The notes beneath the pieces were generated by a model. It ran no database searches. It saw nothing but the letters and a program-made list of their open reading frames with translations, and had not been told where the DNA came from. The position numbers and the translations under genes are program-made. Positions 55,161 through 64,000 of a stretch of DNA of 64,000 bases are shown in pieces. Source of the DNA: Serpula lacrymans var. lacrymans S7.9 (taxonomy: Eukaryota > Basidiomycota > Agaricomycetes > Boletales > Serpulaceae); NCBI RefSeq assembly GCF_000218685.1, contig NW_006763290.1:1173329-1237328 (forward strand). Direction: 5' to 3'. How positions within the stretch are numbered: position 1 is the stretch's first letter; the number at the start of each line of letters is the position of its first letter.

Positions 55161-56282
55161 TCAGACAATGAGCTTCTTTGCAACCTTGCCCTTTTTCTCC
55201 GAATCCTTGTGTGACAGAAACTCCACTTCAGTCGATAGAGGACCAGCTAATTTTTGACCTTCTGAATAGCCGAGCACGCTCGTCTTGAAATGCTTTCCAA
55301 CAGTCTCGATACGTTCACGCAACCTCTCGTCGTCCTCTCCACCTCCAGTCGGAGCTAATCTAGTCCAGATCGATAGTCTATAAAATTGAGGTCGAGTAGA
55401 GACAATTACACCTGTTATCAAAGACTGAGTGTACGACGAGTCTCCGGGGCACCCATGTGCAAGATGCGGGTCGAAAGTTTCGCCAATTGCAGCTAGCATC
55501 TAACATAGAATATTGGGTTTGTATATTATCGGATGTGATGAAACGCACAGTATATAACCACATCTTGTCAATGTTATTACGATTCTTATCTTTAGGTAGC
55601 TGAATGCTCCACTTTCCTCCGTTCTTGTTTGCATCGTCTTCCCAAGCCGGTATTATACCTTCCTATTGAAAAATGAACCTATAATATAGACAAGTTGACG
55701 CTATCCACAAACCTTGAAAAGATAGTAGTTCGCTTTCTGGGGCAAATGTGAAGGCGGGACAATATTGTTGTACAATCTGTCGTCTCCATAAGACAAAATA
55801 TCCCGAAAGGCCATTTGAACACGAACTTACCCCCAAAACTCTTCTACACTGTCAAAGCTGATAACCCTCTTAATATCTTCCATCCAACCCTGAGCAGCAG
55901 CAACGCTTGGTGTTTGGGGGATAGGCGTCTGAGGGAAAGAGGATATAGGAGTCTGTGGTAGATTACGACCTTTGGTCGCAGGAGAGTCAAACCATAGAGT
56001 CCAAGGAGAGTAAAGTGGATGCTGATGAGAATCAATCTAAGCCCAAAAGTTACAATAAAAGCTCTTGAGACTCACCTTTACGTTGAAGTTGGTGGGATCG
56101 CTGAAGACAGTACGAATACCTTCTGCTTGCGCTTGCATGTCGACTTCTGGATTATCGCCAGACTCGTGGATTGTAGACTGAGTAATGATTTGTTCATTGG
56201 GGCCGCCTTGGTCGGCAAGTGCAGATGAAAGCGCTGCCCTGGACGCCTGTAAAGCAGGCGCGGGTAGAGATGATAGCGGCAT
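55161..56282 (-). CDS. eIF4E: Translation initiation factor eIF4E (five exons)
   Basis: Exons (minus): 56,282-56,076; 56,036-55,831; 55,776-55,713; 55,662-55,549; 55,499-55,161. The introns are 39, 54, 50 and 49 nt, all GT...AG. The exons sum to 930 nt, 309 residues plus stop. Motifs: SDPTNFNVK then HPLYSPWTLWFDSP (dorsal, eIF4G-facing region), SVEEFWGLYNNIVPPSHLPQ, ANYYLFKEGIIPAWEDDANK (Trp-Glu pair that holds the mRNA cap), GGKWSIQLP, MWLYT/MLAAIGETFD, GVIVSTRPQFYRLSIWTR and GKHFKTSVLGY. It binds the 5' m7G cap and recruits eIF4G. An 85-90 residue Ser/Ala/Gln-rich extension precedes the core, and a Pro-Gln-Thr loop (PQTPISSFPQTPIPQTP) is inserted. It appears intact. Confidence 0.93.
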
Positions 56283-56542
56283 GAACAAATGACGAGAAAC
56301 AACTTGAAGTCTAAGAGAAATTCTGCGTATTCTTCGTAAGGGTTACAGATCCAACGTACTAACTTTTTAGATGATCACACATGATCCTCTATTTTAGGGC
56401 GGAGAGTCAGCGGGGCTTGTAACGCACCGGATCCACCCACCCTTCACAAAAGTAGGCATAAACCAACTTGTCACCATCTGCAAAGTGCAAAAATTTGCTT
56501 AGGCTTAAGCGCTATTTGTAATTGTGTGCTTCTTCAAGGTAC
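56283..56542. promoter_or_regulatory. Upstream region of eIF4E
   Basis: About 260 bp lie between the eIF4E start and the copia LTR at 56,543. They must contain the eIF4E promoter or part of it. No TATA box is obvious. The copia LTR therefore sits close upstream of a housekeeping gene, pointing away from it. Confidence 0.4.
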
Positions 56543-56933
56543 TGACAAAACTGGATAACCCGGTCTCTGCTAAAGCAGCCATTGTTCTCCATGGACCATA
56601 GCCACCACTCCATGGAGTCACCATTGTTCTCCTAGGAGTCATTATACTGTAGCAAGTAGCACCTCCAACCATAAGTAGTAGGGGGTTTAGTATAGGAATA
56701 CCTCAGTCATTTCTATAGCCTCTTGGGCAGCGGCTGAGGTATGTTACATTACATTTAATAGAGATCACCTTTAAACTAACATCTGTTGTAGTTTCACTTA
56801 GGTAAATAATAAGTCATTTCTATAGCCTCTTGGGCAGCGGCTGAGTTTCACTTAGATTTATTGGGTTATGAGCCCTGGTGGCGCAAAAGCTACGCAGGAA
56901 ATGATTCTTATTTGAAACGGCAACCTCGGAACC

Positions 56934-57655
56934 ATGACTACAGCACACAATACATCCGCATGTCCAGTTCTCACTGGACCCAACAATTTTCAGATATGGA
57001 AACTCCGGATCATCTCAAAGCTACATTGGGAAAAGGTTCTCCAAGTTGTTACTGGAGAGGAGCTTAAGCCCTCACCAGGAAAGCCCACCTCCTCAGAGGA
57101 TCCTGAAATCACCTGGATACTTAAGGATGAGAAGGCACACAGGACCACATCTCCAATGCCCTCCTAATGAGGACTGGAGACCTCACCAGCTCCAAGGAGT
57201 TATTTGATAAACTTGTCTCACTCCATCAGACGTCCAACATTGCCTTGGCCTTCTATTCATTCCAGCAACTCACCAAATTGTCCTGGGATGGGACATCACC
57301 TATCCAGGACCACATTGCGAAAATCCGGACAATTGATTCACACCTCTCCGGAATGAAACTAGGAGTTGATACCAAACTTATGGCCTTTGCTCTTCTCCAA
57401 TCTCTCCCATGCACTCCTGAATGGCAAATATTTCAGTCATCGGTAATCAACACAATTGAGGAAAATAAACTTACCTTTGATGCAGTTGAGATCCGGATCA
57501 CTGCAGAAGTTGCACGACAGTCAGGGAAGACCCCTGGAGGTTCTGAATCAGCACTCAAATCCGAGGAGAAGTGGTGTGACTTCCACAAAGCCAAACCACA
57601 CAACACCTCAGAGTGTCAAATGATTTCTCCAAATTTCCATGGATATATTTCCTAA
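56934..57655 (+). pseudogene. gag: C2 copia gag, copy b (frameshifted)
   Basis: It starts MTTAHNTSACPVLTGPNNFQ. A deletion after DEKAH (compare EKAHGIIQDHISDALLMRTG of copy a) shifts the frame. The second part resumes at MRTGDLTSSKELFDKLVSLH and ends HNTSECQ. Otherwise it is nearly identical to 34,054-34,785. Confidence 0.88.
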
Positions 57656-59337
57656 AACATAAAAGTGAAGCACTGGAACGATACAAGCAATGGAAAGAAG
57701 ATGTCCAAACATTCTTCTGGACTCATTTGGGAAAAGAAAACTTCACTCCACTATACACAGAATTCCTCTGGAGCAATGGGGGAGGAGAATATACTGGCAA
57801 TGCATTCAAAAATCAACTCCAAGAAGATGGTGTCGTCCAAGAAACTACAGCTGCAGATACTCCGGAACAAAATGGCATTGCAGAACACATGAATCAGACA
57901 TTGGCTACATTAGCAACCACTATGCTCCATGATTCCAAGCTCCCAAAGTCATTTTGGGTAGATGCCATGCAAACAGCTGCATATATTACAGCATGCAGCC
58001 CAGCATCAGGACTCCATGGAAAGACCCCATATGAAATACTGTTTAAAAGGAGAGTTGATCCAACTTTATTTTGCTTTTTCAGATGCCAAGCATATGCCTT
58101 GATTCCAAAAGACAAAAGGCAAGGGAAGTTTTACTCCAAAGGGCACATAATGATTGGCTACACACATGGAAAGCAAGCCTACAAACTCCTAGACACTGAA
58201 AAACGGACTGTGTTTTCCAGTTGGCATGTCATATTCAATGAATTTGGAAAGGTACAAAAGGACGACACTGCTCTCTGGAACACAGACACTAGCACAGATC
58301 AGTGGGAGGGACTCATTCCAGAGAATGCTCACTATCCAGACCAAAATACATTGGAGGAGGATGATCCTGACCCTTGGATCCGAGATCCAAATGAATTGCA
58401 AATGATCCTGACCCTTGGATCCGAGATCCAAATGAATTGCAAATGGAACCACATCTCCAAGGAGATGTTCCACAAGCAATGGAACCATAGAGACGTTCCG
58501 AGAGCAGTGGGAGCACCTGTCTCTACAACCAAGACCTGAACACTGGCCATCTTCAGAATGGAAAGCCAAAACCAAGACCTGAACACTGGCCATCTTCAGA
58601 ATGGAAAGCCAAAGTAGAGTCACAGTCAGTGGGAGGACAGCCCCTCAACATACAGCCAGCTGATGTGGAAAAAGTCCAAATACAGCTAGACAGCCTGTCT
58701 ATTGGATCAGCTTCTGGAAGGCATACAACACCTCCAAGGAGTCACCCAATGCCTCTGAGGAGTGATTCAACTCCTTCAGGAGTGAGTGGGGCAATACACA
58801 CACAAATGCGTCTACTCCCTGGAGTACCTGCACAAGTTCCTAAAAGAGCAGCCATGCCTGCTGAAGTCCTAGGAGTACACAGAAGCAGTCACCAGACCCG
58901 TCCTGCAGACAAAAACCGAGATTATCAAAGGACTCTAAGTGAGGAACAGTCTCAAAAAGAGCAGCATAACAACTCCATGGAGAAACCTAACACTCCTGAG
59001 GTTCATGAAAAAACATCTGATACAGAGGAGACATTCTTTGCTAGAATAGCAAGTACCGGTCCATCTAACACAGACCTTCCAAGGACACTAAAGGAAACCT
59101 TATCACGTCCGGATGGAGAATTATAGAAGTCTGCCTTGGAGGAGGAGCTCCTAAGTCTCAATATTAATGCAGTATATGACACTAACCCACTTCCAAAGGG
59201 AGTAAAACCCATCACATCAAAACCTGTGTTCCGGATCAAGTTTGATCAAAACAGAAACATTGAGAGATATAAACTCCACAAGCAAAAGACAAAGCATGGT
59301 AGCTTTATCCTCCATGGAGTCAGAGTAGAACTCCCAA
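57613..59337 (+). pseudogene. pol: C2 copia integrase, linker and RT stub, copy b
   Basis: The N-truncated integrase begins FSKFPWIYFLKHKSEALERY as in copy a. It contains two local tandem duplications not in copy a: about 41 bp (58,364-58,444) and about 43 bp (58,528-58,613). The RT stub is MEEELLSLNINAVYDTNPLP to NIERYK. It then has an RNase H scrap (TGGTAGCTTTATCCTCCATG at about 59,299) before the gypsy-2 junction. Confidence 0.88.
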
Positions 59338-59921
59338 AATAAATAAGAGTAGTACTCACAATTAATATTAGCCGTGTAAAACCATAGAAAGGGCTGTTTC
59401 CTAGACAGTGCATGGACCAACCCAGACCGGTTGCAGTCACTCAGGAAGGTGAAGAAGAGTTTGTTACAACAGCATTTTCAGCATCTATTTTCACTTTTAT
59501 TTTATTTTTTATTTTTTATATTTTTTTTTTTCTTTTATTTTTTGACTTTTACTTTTGAAAAGCACATCACCTAACTGATGTCTAGACTCATCATGTGACT
59601 GGTCACATGACATGACATCATATCTTTACTTACTCAGCAATCACATCATATAAAATACAGTGGAACATCACAGAGGAGGACAGAACATGGGAACCAGAAG
59701 CCCATCTGAACAATTTCTGTAACACTGTTCACAAATTTTATTCTAAGAATCCCTTAGCTCCTAGGAAGCTTAGAGGCATGGATTTAAATATTTTTGATAC
59801 CCTTTTTCAACCAATGCCCAACAATTCAACCACTACCTCTGGAATTTGGCGGAGCCTGGAAGTCAAGCCTTATGAGGGGGGTTAGTGTTACAGTTCAGTT
59901 TTTGGACCTTGAAATTTTGTA
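59330..59921 (+). pseudogene. Gypsy-2 3' tail with inserted L-A LTR
   Basis: From AGAACTCCCAAAAT the sequence follows gypsy-2 upstream of the chromodomain (VTINISRVKP-like, then VAVTQEGEEEF). It breaks at 59,462 where an L-A-type LTR (TGTTACAACAGCATTTTC, to about 59,670, T-rich and with TCATGTGACTGGTCACATGA) is inserted. It resumes RTWEPEAHLNN to LEVKPYEGG, followed by the first 36 bases of a G2 LTR (59,886). No target duplication is visible for the inserted LTR, and the early chromodomain is missing. Confidence 0.8.
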
Positions 59922-60211
59922 GGGCTATCTTGTATTCAGTGTATACCTTGACAGCAAATCCATCTCTCACATCCATAATGTAAAACATTTTATCATTTCA
60001 ATTCGCCGTTTGAAAATAGGGGCTGAAAACCTTTGATAAGACAAAAGGTTGATTGAAGAATTGGTACAAATAAGTAAAGCTGTACAATTTATAGCCACAA
60101 GTTACTGTTACACATCGAAACATAAGAGGTGGATTTTTCTGGCTGACAGAAACCTGCCCCTTCCGAAGAATGGACATTTTAAATGAACAACTTTATCTTG
60201 AATCTAAAATA

Positions 60212-61123
60212 TCACGAAAATATCTTCCGGTCTGGGCCATGCAGACGAAACATGAACTGGAAGCTATATTGCTTCGTGTCAGTGTCCCAATGCGACCAGT
60301 TCCAATATCCCGCATCGTCTGACTCGTCTTCGATCTCTCGAGCTGGGATTCGGAAAGCAACGGTTTCATATGGTTCAGCCGCAACCTATGCAAAATATCA
60401 AGGATATAGAATTTTGTATCAACCTTGTTTGTACTCACAACAAGATACTGATACGCTTTGTTGGGTGGCTCTCTCTTTTGTTCCCAAGCACTCATGAACC
60501 TTCGTCGAGGTATCACATCAGGCTTCATTTGTGGCAAATGTACTTGCACCATCATACCCTCCTTTCCCGTGTCCACGTCCCTCACTTTCGTGACTCTATA
60601 ACCTGGACGTCCAATTTTGAGAAACACTTTGCGCTGCACATTGCTTTGAGTGGGAGCGATCATTAACTGTGTATCTTTGGCATCACGAGCAGCACGACGG
60701 GCGAGATTTGTTTGGTGTTTCTTGCCTTGAGTATGAGCCAAGTAAGAGCCTTCGTTTGTGTGTAAGGTCAAGCAAAGACGGCACTCGAGAGATCCAAGAT
60801 GATTGCGGAGAATATAAGGATCCTATAACGGCAAAGAACTCTCGATGATAAGAAGAAAAAACAAGGATATCGGCAAAATCCAAACCTTGGCAAGGTCAAT
60901 AGTTTCCAGTGCCAGTTTCCTCAGACGCTCCCTCCTATCAATATTCGATTCGGATGCCCCCGCCACGCCTCCACCGCCAAATTTCGACCCAACACGATTC
61001 TACAAGCATCGACTCTTCAGTCACATTTAGTGGGTGAGTTTACATGAGTATTCACCTGGTAGTCTGAAAAAGAATATCAGAACCAGAAAAGATATAGTCT
61101 CCATATTATATGGACCTACCCAT
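60212..61123 (-). CDS. SF3A2: Splicing factor 3A subunit 2 (SF3A2 / Prp11), five exons with an 8-nt microexon
   Basis: Exons (minus): 61,123-61,120 (ATGG); 61,063-61,056 (ACTACCAG); 60,999-60,886; 60,822-60,439; 60,385-60,212. The introns are 56, 56, 63 and 53 nt with GT...AG. The total is 684 nt, 227 residues plus stop. The protein begins MDYQNRVGSKFGGGGVAG, then SESNIDRRERLRKLALETID and DPYILRNHLG. It has a C2H2 matrin-type zinc finger (CRLCLTLHTNEGSYLAHTQGKKH region) and QTNLARRAARDAKD, RPGYRVTKVRDVDTGKEGMM, PPNKAYQYLVVAAEPYETVA and FRIPAREIEDESDDAGYWNW, ending LHGPDRKIFS. This is the U2 snRNP SF3a66 core; the proline-rich tail of animal homologues is absent, as in fungi. It appears intact. 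Confidence 0.94.
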
Positions 61124-61317
61124 TCTTTACTGAAAAGGCCTTGATGATATAGTGGTCTTCGAGTTACGGATGGAAAAGGTCATAAGTCGGGAGGTGATCA
61201 AGAATATTATTTGATGTCCGTCGAAACTCTAATTCACACTGTTACCGGATGGTTACGGATGAAAACCTTGTACATGCCGCCTATCGGCATATTTTTTTTC
61301 AATCACCGTTCTCACTA

Positions 61318-61944
61318 CTATCGTTGGACACCGGATGCAACCGGTGAGAGATATGCACTTGGGCCTCCGGAGGCTCGATCACTGTACAGGTAGCTAGAAA
61401 ATTGTTAGATGTAGAATATAGTATAGAGAATATAATTGTGAAAAAATTTAGTGAATAGCTTATCTGTAGCAGCAACGACAGACCTGACACTATGCTCTTG
61501 AACTCCAGAAGTGTGAATTTTGAGGGAAAGATGGCCAGATTTGACCAGATCTCGTGCTGGGAATATTGCAATATCTTTCTAGAAAACGTCAATAGGTAGG
61601 TCCCTACAATGCCAGATACTTACTGAGCTGATTGGGGCCTCAAAGCGTCTGGAGAAACGAAAACAATGATGGAGTCGTGACTAGGCGACCGAAACAGGCA
61701 ATCACACACCAAGATAATCAATCAAGGACCGCTAGCTCCGCTTCGGTACGTACCGCACATACATACCACCAGCATCAGGACTTGGTGTGACCTGGCGGAA
61801 TTTGACTTGTAAGCTCCGCCTGATTTGGTCTGTGAGTGCCGCTGTGACCCAGCGTGACCAGAAATTGCAGAACCATTCCAAAACATGTGTCGTCTTTTCA
61901 GTTTTGTTCCGCTGCTCCAATGCTTCAAGTTCTTGCTTATTTTT
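61318..61944 (-). CDS. Unidentified spliced gene, 3' part (partial)
   Basis: Exons (minus): 61,944-61,754 (KNKQELEALEQRNKTEKTTH, VLEWFCNFWSRWVTAALTDQ, KFRQVTPSPDAGGMYVR); 61,648-61,624 (RFEAPISS); 61,578-61,484 (KDIAIFPARDLVKSGHLSLK, IHTSGVQEHSV); 61,381-61,318 (SDRASGGPSAYLSPVASGVQ R, stop). All borders are GT...AG and frames join. Upstream exons are unresolved; LSFRLSELDQ just above 61,960 looks coding. The clean splicing and position beside SF3A2 suggest a host gene. I do not recognise the family. Confidence 0.6.
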
Positions 61945-62887
61945 CTACATAGGCAGCTAGAAAACTAAAAATTATATCTACTGGTCAAGTTCCGACAGTC
62001 TAAAGCTCAACGACTGGTGAGTTATTCAACTTCTCCCCAGACCAATTGCACCTATTGTCCAACGATAGTATAGACTAGTATTTATTCTGATAGTTCATTA
62101 CTACGCCAATCCGGGCCAACCTCTCCAAGGTAAATGAGCACTACCTCTCGCAGAGGTCTGCGGAGCTATTTGTCAGATGAGTTTTGTCGACATGTTTCAG
62201 GTAATACCCAAAGAGATCATAATTACATGTCAGACGCAATAGTCCCAAATGGACAATACAACACCTTCATGAATGATCCGGCTATGTTCATAGCAGTAAT
62301 TGTTTAGTTTGTTTTACTGATGCAATACTCACAATGATAGACTGGCATCTTGCCAATGTCAGAGCCACATATTTGGGGCCTCTGTTTAATGTGCAGAGAA
62401 TACGAGTGGTGATAAGTTGGGGAAGTCGTTTAGCGACAATTTCCCCCATAGAATGTTTTAACCCTTTGTGAAGTGTTTGCAGCATCACCTGCTGCACCCG
62501 CTGTCAGATAATATTTTGTACAAGTGTCCATCCCACATTGTCAAATTAAAATTACTGTTTTGCACCATATAGCAAGAACATGATGATAACATTAGATTCT
62601 CAAGTGAGACAATATGATACTATGGTTAGTGCCATGAATGAATAACAAAAGAACAATATGAATGACTGTAAATAACAATTTGGCAGACACAAGGTAGATT
62701 AAAGAACGGTAGGATAGTCAAACAAAAAAAAAACACTTAGGGAGACTGTGATCACCAGATTAACTGAGCATGAGTCATCCTCTGCCATTCAATGCTCACT
62801 GTGTTGACCGGAGGGACCAGTCTCCCTGGCTCAGCATAGGTTGCCATGTTGACTTGGAGAATCTCAGTGAAGAAGCTGTAACAAGGG
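61945..62887. other. Unresolved; possible further exons
   Basis: It may contain the 5' exons of the gene ending at 61,318. A minus-strand ORF at 62,288-62,497 (MQQVMLQTLHKGLKHSMGEI, VAKRLPQLITTRILCTLNRG) has some coding character. No repeat ends were seen. Confidence 0.35.
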
Positions 62888-63686
62888 CATCCGGAAAAAT
62901 GGGGGTAGCTATATAGAGCTCTATAGCACTATAAGTACTCATAAAGCTGTTATAGTGGTCAAACCTGTTATAGACCCTCTGCCATCTATAGAGCCTCATA
63001 TAGCTCTATAAATGCTCTTATAGATGTTGGAAATTGTTGTGTGGCTGATAAAAAAAATTAACACAGACAGGATTTGAACTCTCAACCTGCTAGTCAGCTT
63101 TTGGGTGACAAAGCAACCTATAGCCACACATCACATTTATCCACTACACCATGAGAGCTTATAAAATATATCATACAGGTGTTATATATTGACCTTTCAT
63201 GGACTTAGATTATTTTTTTACTCATTGTCACCACTTATATTTGGATAAATTATTATTCTTATTTTATAAATATCAAAGATACAAACTACTATTTCACCAA
63301 TACAGGCTACATAATTAATTAATACTGTATGATTTATTAGCCCTTTTAAGCACCTTGAACTATATTATAACTATGACCTTCACAGCTATAGGAGCTATGT
63401 AGGCTGCTATAGGCTATAAGAGCACTTATAGTACCTTGCCCATAATAATATACTTGACTCCAAACATTTTTGGCCTCTTTCTATTATTGAACAAGTATAT
63501 TAGATTAATCCAGAGTTTAAGGGAATTATAGATACTTCTCCCCTTGGTTGTAATTTTGCCTGCTACTGTGCTATAAGAGCTATAAGAGCTATGATTGCAC
63601 TGATAGTACTATAGTTTCTATGAATGCATTTATATATATAGGTGGTGGCTATATAGCGCTATATAGCAAAAGGGTTTTTCCTGATG
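62888..63686. mobile_element. TIR element T1-d, 799 bp, non-coding (MITE-like)
   Basis: The ends are CATCCGGAAAAATGGG and AGGGTTTTTCCTGATG, flanked by GG on both sides (62,886-62,887 and 63,687-63,688). This is the same 2-bp pattern as T1-a. TATAGC-rich subterminal zones are present. Inside, on the minus strand (about 63,163-63,058), are a tRNA-like A box TGGTGTAGTGGA, a B box AGTTCAAATCC and a T8 run, but poor stem pairing. Confidence 0.8.
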
Positions 63687-63727
63687 GGTCAAATCACCGT
63701 CACACAAATATAACAGCTAAACGACTC

Positions 63728-63960
63728 ACTCTTTTACATTATCTTCCCATTCCTCAGTGGAACTAGTCCCCTTCTTTCCATGTTCCTGAACCTCTTCAAG
63801 CAACCAGTTGACGTATACCCAGAATTGTTCATCCTTCCATAAGGAGGGCAACCTTGCCTTGCTGCCTGTCTTTTCTATGTCTCGCTCGCTCATTGGAGTC
63901 ATAGCTCTGCCTTCAAATTGGTTGCCATCACCATTATCACTACTGGCTTCTTCATGGTCA
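63728..63960 (-). CDS. Unidentified exon, partial
   Basis: The open minus-strand frame includes MTPMSERDIEKTGSKARLPS and LWKDEQFWVYVNWLLEEVQE, ending GTSSTEEWEDNVKE at a good donor (GTGAGT). Its aromatic/acidic character (DEQFWVYVNWLL) recalls repeated basidiomycete hypothetical proteins found near transposons. I cannot name it. Confidence 0.4.
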
Positions 63961-64000
63961 TAAAGAGTATCTCAGTTGGAGCCTTGTGATGCAATAGTCC

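Larger units (their letters stand above)
56543..59337 (+). mobile_element. Internally deleted copia C2, copy b, 3' end lost
   Basis: The 5' LTR (56,543-56,864) starts TGACAAAACTGGATAACCCG and carries two copies of the 34-bp block. The primer-binding site TTATGAGCCCTGGTGGCGC follows; with the LTR-end GG it reads GGTTATGAGCCC. Gag (56,934-57,655) has an 11-bp deletion near 57,137. The truncated integrase and linker (57,613-59,126) and RT start (59,136-59,275) match copy a, including the gag-integrase deletion. After ERYK the sequence jumps into RNase H out of frame (59,276-59,330) and then into a gypsy-2 tail. No 3' LTR remains. Confidence 0.9.

Noticed and set aside
63058..63163. Functional intron-containing tRNA gene
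   Set aside because: A and B boxes and a T run are present, but the T and acceptor stems do not pair well and it lies inside a MITE.
1..64000. CRISPR arrays, bacterial operons, riboswitches
   Set aside because: The window is eukaryotic (spliced genes, chromodomain gypsy elements). No regularly spaced short repeats or bacterial gene layout was seen.

Overview
The window looks like transposon-rich DNA from a basidiomycete fungus, probably an agaricomycete. The evidence is chromodomain Ty3/gypsy elements, a Plavaka-type transposase, PIF/Harbinger genes, genes resembling DUF6532 proteins, and two host genes cut by 39-56 nt introns. There is a 100-N assembly gap at 40878-40977. Most of the sequence is nested, decaying mobile DNA. 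Intact-looking host genes occur only near the right end.

Layout. 1-6042: an almost complete gypsy element (G1) whose 5' end lies off-window. It sits inside a copia element, which sits inside a solo LTR. 7.4-8.25 kb: N-terminal transposase fragment. 9.4-11.3 kb: a terminal-inverted-repeat (TIR) element with a DUF6532-like gene, then a possible 2OG/Fe(II) dioxygenase fragment. 11.3-15 kb: copia and gypsy wreckage and a solo LTR. 15.6-21.8 kb: PIF/Harbinger transposase, its Myb/SANT-like partner gene split by a 1642-bp TIR element, and a second Harbinger fragment split by a solo LTR. 22-27.6 kb: gypsy-2 remnant, LTRs, more TIR elements and a long foldback. 28-31 kb: a tRNA-like gene, two solo LTRs and a decayed ORF. 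31163-35121: an internally deleted copia with target-site duplication (TSD) CATAT. 35-42 kb: sparse repeats and the gap. 42.3-48.6 kb: third DUF6532-like element, then a gypsy-2 gag and pol placed head to head. 48.6-53.7 kb: Plavaka transposase and another decayed multi-exon gene. 55.2-56.3 kb: eIF4E. 56.5-59.9 kb: second copia copy fused to a gypsy-2 tail. 60.2-62 kb: SF3A2 and an unidentified spliced gene. 62.9-63.7 kb: a small TIR element.

The most interesting signals are: (1) a TIR family with ends CATCAGGAAAA...TTTTCCTGATG, an apparent 2-bp TSD and a DUF6532-like gene in three copies; (2) a complete -1 frameshift module (slippery heptamer, stop, stem-loop) joining gag and pol of G1; (3) an 8-nt microexon in SF3A2; (4) solo LTRs whose exact TSDs allow the interrupted reading frames to be recovered. 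Identifications come from reading motifs by eye; no database search was possible.
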